Notes: generated by a model not told the origin, from the sequence alone. Shown: positions 37,174-46,535, numbered from the stretch's first letter. The stretch is 64,000 nucleotides of DNA from Kineosporiaceae bacterium SCSIO 59966 (GCA_020881835.1 CP052876.1:2480001-2544000), one strand, 5' to 3'. A program made the numbers and translations.

Positions 37174-39166
37174 CCTCCTCACCAGCCCCGTGCTGGCCGT
37201 GCTGGTTCTGCTCCTGCTGACCGCGGCTGCGACGGTCGCCGTGCTGCGCCCGCGCGTCCTGCTCGCCGGCTACGCGGTGGCGGTCGTGACAAACGCCAGC
37301 ACGGTCGTCGGCCCGCTCGGTCCGCTGAGCATCCAGGTCCTGCTCATCGGGCTGCTGCTGGCGGCCGTCCTCGTCGGCTGGTTGCGCGGCCGACTGCGAC
37401 CCCGCTGGTCGGTGGTCTACCTGCTGCTCGTCGTCTACGCCGCGGTCCGGCTGCTGTCCCTGGTCTCGGCGCTCGACACCGCGGTGTCGACGGCGGCGCT
37501 GGTCGAGGAGCTCAAGCACGTCGTGCCGTTCCTGGCCGCCGCCGTGCTGATGTCCTCCACCGGGCGCGCGTCAGCCACGATCCGCACGACCGCGATGGCC
37601 GCGGTCGGGGCCGCGGCGCTGCTGGCCGGTCTCAGCCTGCTGCGGGAGACGCTGCTGCCGGGGGCGGACTTCGGCGGATTCGTCAACGTCCCGGTCGGCG
37701 CGGACGTCGGCTCGGCCACCGAGCGGCACTCCGGCCCGGAGTCGGACCCCAACTTCTGGTCCCGGCACCTCGTCCTGCTGCTGCCGGTGGCGCTGGCGCT
37801 GGCCACCGACCGGCGCCTCGGCGCGTGGCGGCACGCCTGGTGGGTGGCCGCGCTGCTGATGGCGGGCGGGCAGTACCTGACCCAGTCCCGCGGCGGCCTG
37901 CTGGCCACGATGCTGGCTGCCGCGGTGTGGCTGGTCCTGTCCGGGGCGTCGTCCCGGCGACTCATGGTCGGGGCGCTGACCGCCGTCGTGCTCGTCGTCG
38001 CCTTCCCCGGCACGAGCACCCGGCTGGCGACCCTGACCATGGTCGAGCCGGGTACGCCGAGTCGCACCGACCAGTCGCTGGTGGACCGGGCGACCGTGCA
38101 GCAGATCGCGCTGCGGATGGCGGCGGACCACCCGGCGACCGGCGTCGGGGTTGGCGGGTTCGTGGCAGCGCAGCCGGAGTACCGCCGACTGACAGAGACG
38201 CCGCTGTCCCAGCCGCTGGCCCCGCACAACATCTACCTCGAGATGCTGGCCGAGAGCGGGGTGGCCGGGCTCGCCGGCTGGCTCGTCCTCATCGGCGGGA
38301 CCCTGGTCGTCTCGGCCGACACCGCCCGGCGGCGCCGGCGCCTCGGGTTGCCGGCGCCCCGGGCGCCGGACCACCTCGCCCGGGGCGTCACCGCGGGGCT
38401 GTTCGGGTGGGCGGTGTCCTCGCTGTTCCTGCACCTGGCCGGGTTCTCCGTGCTGCTGCTCGTCGTGGCGATGGTCGTCGCCGCCGACGTGCGGACGCGG
38501 GAGCTCGACGCCTCCGGCTTCCGCGTGGTCCGCGGCCCGGGGCTGGCCGTCCTCACCCGGCGAGTCGCGCGGGCCTCGGGCGTCGGCGTGCTCGCGGCCG
38601 CGGTCGCCGCCACCGTGCTCGTCGTGGCCAGCGGCGAACGGTGGGCCGCGACGACGACCGGGGTCATCGTCGGCGGTCCCGCGGGTGAGACCGCGTACAC
38701 CCGGGACGTGCTGTCCCGCCCGCAGGTGATCGCGACGTTCAACGCGCTGGCGTCCCGCCCCGGGCTGCTGCACCAGGCGGCCGAACGGACCGGGATCGAC
38801 CCGGCCCTGGCGGCTCAGGCCACGGTGTCCGCGCGCCACCGCTTCGGCAGCGACGTCATCGAGCTGACGACGACGCACCAGGACCCGGTGACCGCGAGCC
38901 GGCTCGCCTCGGCGGCGGGTCGCCAGCTGCTGCAGGACGTGGCGTTCAGCCAGGACCTCTACCGGTACGCGATACGCACCAGCGAGCCGGAGCTGCAGCG
39001 CACGACGACCCGTCCGGTGGGCCTCGCCGTGGCCTGCGCCGCCAGCGTGCTGGCCGCCGGCCTCGGTGGGCGCCGGCTGCTCACCCTGACGAGGCCGCTC
39101 GCTCGGCGATCGCCTCGGCGCACCTGCGCGTCCCCACCGGCGTCCCCGGCGCCAGGTCGTACGTGA
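37166..39166 (+). CDS. Wzy/O-antigen-ligase-type polymerase fused to a Wzz-like domain
   Basis: The 666-aa protein has about 10-12 membrane segments in the first 460 residues. Wzy/ligase landmarks are ESDPNFWSRHLVLLLP, LTQSRGGLLATML and APHNIYLEMLAESGVAGLAGW. After residue 480 a new membrane segment is followed by an outer domain (TTTGVIVGG to SEPELQRTTTRP) and a last membrane segment (VGLAVACAASVLAAGLGG), a Wzz-like arrangement. The polymerase and chain-length factor thus appear as one chain. The last 28 residues lie opposite the convergent dehydrogenase gene and look non-conserved. Confidence 0.8.
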   Translation: MADLLTSPVLAVLVLLLLTAAATVAVLRPRVLLAGYAVAVVTNASTVVGPLGPLSIQVLLIGLLLAAVLVGWLRGRLRPRWSVVYLLLVVYAAVRLLSLVSALDTAVSTAALVEELKHVVPFLAAAVLMSSTGRASATIRTTAMAAVGAAALLAGLSLLRETLLPGADFGGFVNVPVGADVGSATERHSGPESDPNFWSRHLVLLLPVALALATDRRLGAWRHAWWVAALLMAGGQYLTQSRGGLLATMLAAAVWLVLSGASSRRLMVGALTAVVLVVAFPGTSTRLATLTMVEPGTPSRTDQSLVDRATVQQIALRMAADHPATGVGVGGFVAAQPEYRRLTETPLSQPLAPHNIYLEMLAESGVAGLAGWLVLIGGTLVVSADTARRRRRLGLPAPRAPDHLARGVTAGLFGWAVSSLFLHLAGFSVLLLVVAMVVAADVRTRELDASGFRVVRGPGLAVLTRRVARASGVGVLAAAVAATVLVVASGERWAATTTGVIVGGPAGETAYTRDVLSRPQVIATFNALASRPGLLHQAAERTGIDPALAAQATVSARHRFGSDVIELTTTHQDPVTASRLASAAGRQLLQDVAFSQDLYRYAIRTSEPELQRTTTRPVGLAVACAASVLAAGLGGRRLLTLTRPLARRSPRRTCASPPASPAPGRT

Positions 39167-40166
39167 GGTCGCGGCCCTCGGCGAGCACGGCGTCGACCGC
39201 GGACTCGACCCGGGCCGCGCGCTCGCCGTCCCCCAGGTGACGCAGCATGAGGGCGGCCGAACGGATCAGACCCACCGGGTTCGCCCGGTCCTGGCCCGCG
39301 TGGCGGGGTGCCGAGCCGTGCGCGGCCTCGAACACCGCGGCGTCCGGGCCGTAGGCGGCTCCGGGGGCCAGGCCCACCCCCCCGGCGACGGCGGCCGCCA
39401 GGTCGCTGAGCACGTCCCCGTACAGCATCCCGGTGAGCAGGACGTCGAAGGCGGCCGGTCGGCGGACCAGCTGGGCGCACGCGTTGTCGACGAGGGCGTC
39501 GTCGAGCTCGACCCCGCCAGTGGTCCCGGCGCCGGGCCGTTCCGCGGCGACCTGCCGGCACACCCGCAGGAACAGCCCGTCGGTCTCCCGCATCACCGTC
39601 GCCTTGTGGACGACCGTGACCCGGCGCCGCCCGTGCGCCTGCGCCCACCGCAGAGCGAACTCAGCGGTGCGACGGACGGCGGCCGGGCTGAACGCCTTGA
39701 GCGACACTCCGGACGCCGAGACGTCGTCGGCGCCGGCGGCGCGCAGCGCCTCGACCGCGGCGGGTGAGCCGGGCGCCAGCTCCCAGCCGGCGTAGAGGTC
39801 CTCACCGGTCTGCCGGACGACGACGACGTCGAGCGGTGGGGCGCTTCCGCCGGCGACCGGCACCGCCCGTACCGGGCGGAGCTGGACGAACAGCCCGAGC
39901 TCGCGGCGCAGACCCGTGTTCGGTGAGCGGAAGCCGCCGTCACGGGGAGTCGACACCGGCCCCTTCAGCACGCAGCCCGTCCGCCGAGCCGACTCCACGG
40001 TGCCGGCCGGGACGGCGGAGGTCTCGCCACGGTCCAGAGCACTGCTGCCGAGATGCCTTGTGTCCCAGTCGATGTCGGCGCCGACGGCGTCCAGGACGAG
40101 AAGGGCGGCAGCGGTCACCTCGGGGCCGATCCCGTCGCCGGGGACGAGGGTGACGAGGTGGCCCAT
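39081..40166 (-). CDS. Isocitrate/isopropylmalate/tartrate-type dehydrogenase
   Basis: The 361-aa beta-decarboxylating dehydrogenase has VPGDGIGPEVTAAALLVLD, the substrate arginine regions (SPNTGLRRELGLFVQLRPVR), VVVRQTGEDLYAGWE, HKATVMRETDGLF (usually HKAN), the Asp cluster MLYGDVLSDLAAAVAGG, and AVFEAAHGSAPRHAG. It oxidises a 2-hydroxy acid with NAD(P) and usually decarboxylates it. It is not next to leu or citrate genes but inside the glycan island, so a special substrate is likely. The ATG lies 6 nt after TAGGAT (40178-40173), a leaderless start. Confidence 0.85.
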   Translation of the reverse strand: MGHLVTLVPGDGIGPEVTAAALLVLDAVGADIDWDTRHLGSSALDRGETSAVPAGTVESARRTGCVLKGPVSTPRDGGFRSPNTGLRRELGLFVQLRPVRAVPVAGGSAPPLDVVVVRQTGEDLYAGWELAPGSPAAVEALRAAGADDVSASGVSLKAFSPAAVRRTAEFALRWAQAHGRRRVTVVHKATVMRETDGLFLRVCRQVAAERPGAGTTGGVELDDALVDNACAQLVRRPAAFDVLLTGMLYGDVLSDLAAAVAGGVGLAPGAAYGPDAAVFEAAHGSAPRHAGQDRANPVGLIRSAALMLRHLGDGERAARVESAVDAVLAEGRDLTYDLAPGTPVGTRRCAEAIAERAASSG

Positions 40167-40246
40167 GCCCGAATCCTACGTTTGCCCCGCGCGCCGCACC
40201 GGCCGTTGTTACGTTGCTGGAGACGGCACGACGGCAGGAGGCTCCG

Positions 40247-40978
40247 GTGGCCCAGACAGCAGCGCGCAGGCCCCGTTCGGCGGAGATGAACCCAGGTCCG
40301 GGGTTTCGGTTGCGCCGGTCCGACGACCGCCCCGGGGAGGTGTTCGTCGACGCGTTCCGCGCCTACCCCACCCCCGACGTGTCGGACATGATGAACCGCC
40401 TGTACACGATGTGCGTGGCGATCCAGCCGATGACCGACCCCCGACTGTCCGTGGTGGGACCGGCGTGCACGGTCAAGGTCTTCCCCGGCGACAACCTCAT
40501 GGTGCACAAGGCGCTCGACGTCGCCCGCCCGGGCGACGTCCTCGTCGTCGACGCCAGCGGGTCGACCATGACCGCCGTCCTGGGCGACCTGGTGTGCACG
40601 AAGGCCCGCCACCGTGGGATCGCGGGCGTCGTGGTCGACGGGCTGATCCGGGACCTGCCCGGCATCGCCGCGCTCGGCGACTTCCCGGTCTTCGCTCGCG
40701 GGGTGACCCCGATCGGGCCGCTGCACCGCGGCCCCGGGGAGATCAACTACCCGGTGAGCTGCGGCGGGATCGTCGTGCACCCGGGCGACCTCGTCGTCGC
40801 GGACGCCAACGGCGTGGTCGTCGTCCCGCTGGAGAACGTCAAGGAGGTGCACGACCGGCTCGAGGGCCGGCGCCGGGACGACGCGGCGTACGCGGCCTCG
40901 GTGGCCCGGGGCGCGTTCTCGAACGGCTGGGTCGACGACGTGCTGGACGCCGGTGGGCTCACCGTCGATGCGCTCTGA
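40247..40978 (+). CDS. RraA-like family protein (HMG/4-hydroxy-2-oxoacid aldolase fold)
   Basis: The 243-aa protein has the RraA/HMG aldolase pattern: FPGDNLMVHKALDVARPGD, the Mg-site motif GVVVDGLIRDLPGI with the Arg-Asp pair, SCGGIVVHPGDLVVAD and GVVVVPLENVKEV. Family members split 4-hydroxy-2-oxo acids or act as RNase E regulators in enterobacteria. Next to a 2-hydroxy-acid dehydrogenase and ATP-grasp ligases an aldolase or decarboxylase role is more likely. AGGAGG lies 6 nt before the GTG at 40247. TACGTT boxes lie at 40177 and 40210. Confidence 0.85.
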   Translation: MAQTAARRPRSAEMNPGPGFRLRRSDDRPGEVFVDAFRAYPTPDVSDMMNRLYTMCVAIQPMTDPRLSVVGPACTVKVFPGDNLMVHKALDVARPGDVLVVDASGSTMTAVLGDLVCTKARHRGIAGVVVDGLIRDLPGIAALGDFPVFARGVTPIGPLHRGPGEINYPVSCGGIVVHPGDLVVADANGVVVVPLENVKEVHDRLEGRRRDDAAYAASVARGAFSNGWVDDVLDAGGLTVDAL

Positions 40979-42230
40979 CCGGCGTCCGATGGCCGGCGGA
41001 CCGGCACGGCCGGCGCTGGCCGGGGGCCCGGACGCCGTCGTCCTGGGCGGCAGCTCGAACTCCCTCGCCGTGGCCCGGTCCCTGTCCCGGCAAGGGGTCC
41101 GGGTGCACGGCCTGTCCGACGGGGCGGGCGGCTCGCTGCTGCGGTACTCCCGGCACGTCGCCGGGTTCGTCGAGGCGACGTCGGCGTCCCGGGCACCCCA
41201 GGTCTGGGACGACTGGCTGGACCGTGCCCCGGACGGCGCGGTGCTGCTGCCGTGCAGCGACATCGCGCTGGAGTACCTGGTCACCCGCAGGCCCGCGCTG
41301 ACTGCCCGCGGGCTGCGGCCGCCGGAGTCCGACGACGACGTCACCCTGGCGATGCTCGACAAGCAGCAGACCTACCAGCTGGCCCGGGCGGTCGGGGTCC
41401 GAGCCCCGCACACCGCCACCCTGGAGGCCGGGGAGGACCTCGACCGGGTGGCCGCGAACTTCACCTTCCCCTGCGCGGTCAAGCCGCGTCACTCCCACCG
41501 GTTCGCCCAGGTGTTCGGTGTCAAGGCCGTCGTCGTCCGGGACGTCGACGAGCTGCGGCGCACGCTCACCGCGATCGACGAGGCCGGTCTGTCGGTGCTG
41601 CTCACCGAGATCGTGCCGGGCCGGGACGACGCCTACTGCAGCTACTACACCTACCTCACCCCGGACGGCGAGGCGCTGCTGCACTTCACCAAGCGCAAGC
41701 CGCGGCAGAACCCGCCCGGGTTCGGGCTCGGCACGCTGCACGAGAGCGACTGGGTGCCCGAGGCGGCCCGCGAGGGGCTTCGCTTCTTCCGCGGCGTCGG
41801 GCTCGCCTGGATCGGCAACGTGGAGTTCAAGGTGGACGCCCGGGACGGCGGCCTGACCCTCATCGAGTGCAACCCGCGGTTCACCGCCGCGGACAGGCTC
41901 GTGCAGAACGCCGGCGTGGACCTTGCGGGTGTCGCCTACCGCCGGGCGGTCGGCCTCGACGTCCCGCCGGTGGCCGACTTCGCCACCGGCGTCCGGCAGT
42001 GGCACCCGTGGGAGGACGCCCAGGCGTTCTGGGCGTACCGGTCGGCCGGACAGCTGTCCACCGGCGACTGGGTTCGGTCCCTGGCCCGGCGCCAGCACCT
42101 CCCGGTGTTCGACCGCGACGACCCCGCACCGACGCTCGTGCACGACGCGCGCTTCCTCCTCGGCAAGGGCCGGGGCGCCGCCCGCCGAGCGCGGCGCGCG
42201 GTCACCGCTGCGGCCCGGCCCCGGGCCTGA
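40968..42230 (+). CDS. ATP-grasp carboxylate-amine ligase
   Basis: The 420-aa ATP-grasp protein begins with a preATP-grasp domain (VVLGGSSNSLAVARSLSRQG). ATP-binding segments are MLDKQQTYQLARAVGVRAP, CAVKPRHSHRF, VLLTEIVPGRDDAYCSYY, and the Mg ligands in GNVEFKVDARDG...LIECNPRFT. It resembles carbamoyl-phosphate-synthase-like ligases that join a carboxylate to an amine. It overlaps the RraA-like stop by 11 bp. In a glycan island such enzymes can attach amino acids to uronic acids or make the substituent. The substrate is unknown. Confidence 0.85.
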   Translation: MRSDRRPMAGGPARPALAGGPDAVVLGGSSNSLAVARSLSRQGVRVHGLSDGAGGSLLRYSRHVAGFVEATSASRAPQVWDDWLDRAPDGAVLLPCSDIALEYLVTRRPALTARGLRPPESDDDVTLAMLDKQQTYQLARAVGVRAPHTATLEAGEDLDRVAANFTFPCAVKPRHSHRFAQVFGVKAVVVRDVDELRRTLTAIDEAGLSVLLTEIVPGRDDAYCSYYTYLTPDGEALLHFTKRKPRQNPPGFGLGTLHESDWVPEAAREGLRFFRGVGLAWIGNVEFKVDARDGGLTLIECNPRFTAADRLVQNAGVDLAGVAYRRAVGLDVPPVADFATGVRQWHPWEDAQAFWAYRSAGQLSTGDWVRSLARRQHLPVFDRDDPAPTLVHDARFLLGKGRGAARRARRAVTAAARPRA

Positions 42231-43440
42231 GCTCGCCGGGGGACGCGCCGGGCACGGCGTCGTCGACGGGACGGCGCGGGGTCGCCAACGGCTGGCACGG
42301 GCTCTCCCGCATCAGCGTCTCCACGACGGCCCGGGCGACCGGCACCCGCGTGGCCACCTCGCGGACCTGGTAGTGGTAGAGCAGCCCTGGCGTCGAGTTC
42401 ACCTCGATCACCGCGCCGCCGGCGGAGCACAGCGACCGGGACGGGTCCGGGGTGATGAGCTCGACGGCGGCCCACCGCAGGCCCAGGGCGTCGACCGACC
42501 GCAGGACGTCGGCCTCCAGCGGCCCGCCCACCGTCACCGTCTCGTGGTCGTGGCCGGCGGTCGCACTGGCCGCCCCCTTGACCGTCACCCGGCACCCGGC
42601 AGCCGGCACCGAGGTGAGCCGCAGCCCGGCGTGCCGTACCGCGAGCTGGGTGTCGAGGTCCGGCGCGATCCCCCACTGCCCGTCCGCCCCGTGCGCGAGG
42701 ACCCGGCGCCAGTTCTCCGCCACGACGAGCGCCGCGACGCTCGAGACCCCGTCCCCGACGACGACGGGCCGGTACCGCCGGACCGCGCCGACCACGCGGC
42801 CGTCGAGGACCAGCACCCGAAGCTCCGCGCCGTCGAGCTGCTCCTCGACGAGGACGTCGCGTGACCACCGGCCCGCGGCCACCAGCGCGCGGACGAGCTC
42901 GCCGGGGGTGCGCACGTCGCACACGACGCCCAGCCCGCCGCCGGTGTCCCGGGCCGGCTTGACGACGCAGCGCCCGGTCGCGGCGAGCAGGTCGAAGGCC
43001 GGCCCGGTGGCGTGCGGGCCGACGCGCACCGCCCGCGGGGTCGGGACCCCGCTGTCCCGCAGCAGCCGGCGGGTCGCCCACTTGTCCCCCGCCGTGGCCA
43101 GCGCCTCCTGACCGTCCAGCGGCACGAGGTTCGAACCGAGCTCGACGCAGTGGCCGTCGCGGTCCAGCCGCAGGGTCCCGCCCGGGCCCAGCTCCACCCG
43201 GGCGCCGGCGGCCTGGGCGGCGTCCCGCCACACGGCGGCGTAGGCGCCGGTACGGGCGGTGTCGAGCAGCGGGGTGGTGAGCCGCGCGGACCGGCGCATG
43301 CCCAGCAGCACCCCGACGGTGCGCGGGTCGAGCACGGTGGCGGGCCACAGCAGCCGGTGCCGGGGACCGTCCACCGGGTCGCCGGCCAGGGCGAGCCGGA
43401 CGAGCCACCGGTGCACCCACCGGCTCGTCGCTGCCCTCAC
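42202..43440 (-). CDS. ATP-grasp ligase, cyanophycin-synthetase/GshF-like
   Basis: The 412-aa protein has the ATP-grasp landmarks ALATAGDKWATRRLLRDSGVPTP, CVVKPARDTGGGLGVVCDV, VLVEEQLDGAELRVLVL and AVIEVNSTPGLLYHY. It is closest in style to the ATP-grasp part of cyanophycin synthetase or GshF, which form amide bonds between amino acids. No Mur-ligase domain is present. It is the second ATP-grasp protein of the island and is convergent with the first (29-bp overlap). The GTG overlaps the Wzx stop (GTGA), tying it to the export operon. Confidence 0.82.
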   Translation of the reverse strand: MRAATSRWVHRWLVRLALAGDPVDGPRHRLLWPATVLDPRTVGVLLGMRRSARLTTPLLDTARTGAYAAVWRDAAQAAGARVELGPGGTLRLDRDGHCVELGSNLVPLDGQEALATAGDKWATRRLLRDSGVPTPRAVRVGPHATGPAFDLLAATGRCVVKPARDTGGGLGVVCDVRTPGELVRALVAAGRWSRDVLVEEQLDGAELRVLVLDGRVVGAVRRYRPVVVGDGVSSVAALVVAENWRRVLAHGADGQWGIAPDLDTQLAVRHAGLRLTSVPAAGCRVTVKGAASATAGHDHETVTVGGPLEADVLRSVDALGLRWAAVELITPDPSRSLCSAGGAVIEVNSTPGLLYHYQVREVATRVPVARAVVETLMRESPCQPLATPRRPVDDAVPGASPGELRPGAGPQR

Positions 43441-44927
43441 CGGACCGCCTGCCGGGACGTCGCCGACCGGACCACCCCGACGATGTCGTCCAGCGCGGCC
43501 GGTGCGAGCAGGCGCAGCAGCAGCACCGCCGTGCCCGCGCCGGCGACCACGGTGGCCGCGAGCCGGCCCGGCCCGGGTGCCATCAGGCTGGTGACCGGTA
43601 CCGCCCCGAGCAGGGCACCGGTCGCCGTGACGGCTCCGGGGACCAGCGCGCCCAGCAGCGCCCGGCCGGAGAGCCGGACGAGCCGGTGCACGAGGACGAG
43701 CCGGACCACCGCGTTGACCACGCTCACGACGAGCTGGGCGCCCGCGATCGCCACCAGGCCGTGGGGGGCCGCGGCGAGCAGGGCCAGGACGCGCAGCAGC
43801 ACCACCGGCACGAGCACCCGGGCCAGCACACCGGGCCGGCCGATGGCGGGGAACACGTCGCCGGAGGCGTAGGCGATCGCAGACACGCCCATCGCGAGGG
43901 CGATCAGCGCCATCGGCCCGGCCGCGCCGGCCCAGGTGTCGCCGAGCAGCACGCCGGTGAGGTCCTCGGCGACGACGACCAGGCCGGCCGCCGCGGCGAA
44001 CGCCGGCACGGTGATGAGCCGCAGGGCGCGCAGGACGACGGAGCCGAACTCCTCGGCGTGCACCGCACGCACCCGGGAGAACAGCGAGAACGCCACGCTG
44101 GAGACGATCCAGTAGATGTTCGCGAGGAAGAGCTCGGGGACGCGGACGGCGAGCAGGTACAGCCCGAGGTCCTCGGGACCCAGGCGGTTGCCGACGACCA
44201 CGTAGTCGGCGTTCTCGCCGACCGCGGTCAGCAGCCGGATGGCCAGGACGGCGCCGCCGAACCGAAGCAGGGTGGCCGCCACGGACCGGTCGATCCTGAG
44301 CCGCGGCACGAACCGGATGGCCCACCACGTCGCCACCGTGCCGACGAGCTCCCCGGCGAGCAGACCACCCACCAGCGACCACGCCCCCGCCCCGCCCACC
44401 GCGAGCCCGATCGACACGACGGCCCGCACCCCGGCCCGGGAGATCTCGACGACCGCCCGGCGCTTGAACCGCAGGTCCCGGCGCAGCACGGCGTCGGGCA
44501 CCTGTCCGGCGCCGCGCAGCAGCAGGTAGCCGAACAGCACCTGCAGGAGCAGCACGTCGTCCGGGACGCCGAACAGCGCGGCGACGAGCGGGGCCGAGGT
44601 GACCGCGGTGACGGTGAGCACGGCCGCGACCAGAAGGTTGAGGGTGAACGCCGTCCGGATCCGCTCGCTGACCCCGGTCTCCTGCTCGTAGACGACGGCC
44701 GCACCGACCCCGAGGTCGAGACCGGTCTCGACCAGGGCGATGAGGGTCAGTCCGGCGGCCACCACCCCGAACTGCTCGGGCACGAGCAGCCGGGCCATCG
44801 CCAGCGTGGTGACGAAGACGACGAGCTTGCTGCCGGCCAGGGACACCACCGCCCAGCCGACGGTGCGAGCGGCCCGCCCGGCGCTGAGCGACGTCTGCCC
44901 GGCCGGCGGCGCGGCGGTGTCAGCCAC
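43437..44927 (-). CDS. Wzx-type polysaccharide flippase (MOP superfamily)
   Basis: The 496-aa protein has about 12-14 membrane segments. Family features at the start are VSLAGSKLVVFVTTLAMARLL and PEQFGVVAAGLTLIALVETG, then a typical PDAVLRRDLRFKRRA loop. It should flip undecaprenyl-linked repeat units across the membrane for Wzy. The GTG at 44927 overlaps the stop of the initiating transferase by 8 bp, and its stop overlaps the ATP-grasp start. Confidence 0.9.
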   Translation of the reverse strand: MADTAAPPAGQTSLSAGRAARTVGWAVVSLAGSKLVVFVTTLAMARLLVPEQFGVVAAGLTLIALVETGLDLGVGAAVVYEQETGVSERIRTAFTLNLLVAAVLTVTAVTSAPLVAALFGVPDDVLLLQVLFGYLLLRGAGQVPDAVLRRDLRFKRRAVVEISRAGVRAVVSIGLAVGGAGAWSLVGGLLAGELVGTVATWWAIRFVPRLRIDRSVAATLLRFGGAVLAIRLLTAVGENADYVVVGNRLGPEDLGLYLLAVRVPELFLANIYWIVSSVAFSLFSRVRAVHAEEFGSVVLRALRLITVPAFAAAAGLVVVAEDLTGVLLGDTWAGAAGPMALIALAMGVSAIAYASGDVFPAIGRPGVLARVLVPVVLLRVLALLAAAPHGLVAIAGAQLVVSVVNAVVRLVLVHRLVRLSGRALLGALVPGAVTATGALLGAVPVTSLMAPGPGRLAATVVAGAGTAVLLLRLLAPAALDDIVGVVRSATSRQAVR

Positions 44928-46452
44928 CGGCACCGCGGACCACCTGGCCGGCGGTGCGCAGCAGGAGCTTGCAGTCGTTCCAGAGCGACCAGTTCTCCAC
45001 GTAGTAGTTGTCGAACCGGGCCCGGTCCATGATCGAGGTGTCACCGCGCAGACCGGCCACCTGCGCCGCCCCGGTCAGGCCCGCCGGCACCCGGTGGCGG
45101 GCCATGTAGAGCGGGAAGCGGCGGGCGAACTCCTCGACGAAGTACGGCCGTTCGGGCCGTGGCCCGACCAGGCTCATGTCACCGCGCAGCACGTTCCACA
45201 GCTGGGGCAGCTCGTCGAGGCTGGTGCGCCGGATGAACCGGCCGACGGGCGTCAGCCGGTCGTCGTGGCTGATGTTCCAGCGCTGGGCCGACTCGGTCTG
45301 GCCGGCCGGACGCAGGGAGCAGAACTTCAGCAGCACGAAGCAGCGGCCGTCCAGCCCTACCCGCTCCTGGCGGAACAGCACGGGGGACCCGATCCCGACC
45401 CGGACGGCGAGCGCGACGGCGGCGAGCAGCGGCGCCAGGACGACGAGCGCTGCCGCCGAGGCGGCGACGTCGAGGACCCGCTTGAGGCGCCACATCTGGG
45501 TGCGGAACGGCGCCCGCCGGATGCGCACCAGCGGAGTGCCCCAGACTGTCTCCATGTCGCGGGTGGTGGGGCTCAGCTCGTAGAGCCGGGGGACGAGGAG
45601 GATCTCGCAGGCGAGCCGGTCGCAGGCGCGCAGCAGGTCCACCAGCTGGGCCTCGCGGATGGACGCGTAGGCGACCACGACCTCGTCGATCCGCTGGTCG
45701 ATGATGACGTCGACGAGGTCACTGCTGCGTCCCAGGTGCGGGACCGGACGTCGCTCGGCCGGCAGCAGCGGGTCGTCGTCGAGGAACCCGACCGGCAGCA
45801 GGCCGGTCTCGGGGTGCTCGAGGAACGTGGTGGCGAGCTGCCCGGCGAGCTCGCCGCCGCCGAGCACGAGGGTGCGGTGGGTGACCCGGCCGCGACGCCG
45901 CGCCGCCCGCAGGAACGCGTAGACGACGGCTCGCCCGAGGGTGGCGAGGGCCGCCATCGCCCCCGCGGCGAGCAGCGTGGCCCGGCCGGCCCACCCGTCG
46001 AGGAAGGCGCCGAGGCCGGTGACCACCGCGCCGGCGATGAGGGCCCGGCCGACGAGACCGGCGACGTCGTCGAGGACGGACGGGGTGAGCCGGTTGCGGT
46101 AGAGCCCACCGACGGCGAACAGGGCGATCGTCAGGGCGCCCATCGTCAGCACCCGACGGGAGACCTCCTCGACGACGACCGCCGCCCCGGCGACCGCCAG
46201 CACGTCCACGGCGACGAGCAGCGCGGGCCACCACGGGGTGAAGTGCCCCTGCCAGGGCGGGCGAGGGGCCAGCGGTCGGCGGGTGAACCAGCCGGGACGG
46301 CTCCCGGTGGCCGGTGCCGACGTCGGCGCCGGGGACCGGCGAGGCGCGGGCACCTGCGTCGTCCGGGGGGTGGCGACGTCCGGGACGCCCGCCTGCTCGA
46401 CGTCCGCCTGCTGTACCGGGAGGTCATGCCCCGGCCCCGTGGTGCTCTCCAT
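44920..46452 (-). CDS. Initiating sugar-phosphate transferase (WcaJ/WbaP type)
   Basis: The 510-aa polyprenyl-phosphate hexose-1-phosphate transferase has a Pro-rich cytoplasmic N-terminus and four membrane segments. A CoA-binding-like domain follows (LVLGGGELAGQLA, IDQRIDEVVVAYAS). The C-terminal bacterial sugar transferase domain has KRVLDVAASAAALVV, SPVLFRQERVGLDG, TSLDELPQLWNVLRGDMSLVGPRPERP and GLTGAAQV. It puts the first sugar phosphate on undecaprenyl phosphate and so starts the repeat unit. GAGGAGG lies 8 nt before ATG 46452. Two palindromes (46536-46583) lie upstream. Confidence 0.93.
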   Translation of the reverse strand: MESTTGPGHDLPVQQADVEQAGVPDVATPRTTQVPAPRRSPAPTSAPATGSRPGWFTRRPLAPRPPWQGHFTPWWPALLVAVDVLAVAGAAVVVEEVSRRVLTMGALTIALFAVGGLYRNRLTPSVLDDVAGLVGRALIAGAVVTGLGAFLDGWAGRATLLAAGAMAALATLGRAVVYAFLRAARRRGRVTHRTLVLGGGELAGQLATTFLEHPETGLLPVGFLDDDPLLPAERRPVPHLGRSSDLVDVIIDQRIDEVVVAYASIREAQLVDLLRACDRLACEILLVPRLYELSPTTRDMETVWGTPLVRIRRAPFRTQMWRLKRVLDVAASAAALVVLAPLLAAVALAVRVGIGSPVLFRQERVGLDGRCFVLLKFCSLRPAGQTESAQRWNISHDDRLTPVGRFIRRTSLDELPQLWNVLRGDMSLVGPRPERPYFVEEFARRFPLYMARHRVPAGLTGAAQVAGLRGDTSIMDRARFDNYYVENWSLWNDCKLLLRTAGQVVRGAGG

Positions 46453-46535
46453 CAACCCGGCCTCCTCGTCGTGTCCTGATGACACGGGAGGAGCCGGGGG
46501 CAGGCCCAGGTGCTTTACCTCCGCTTGACCCTTAT

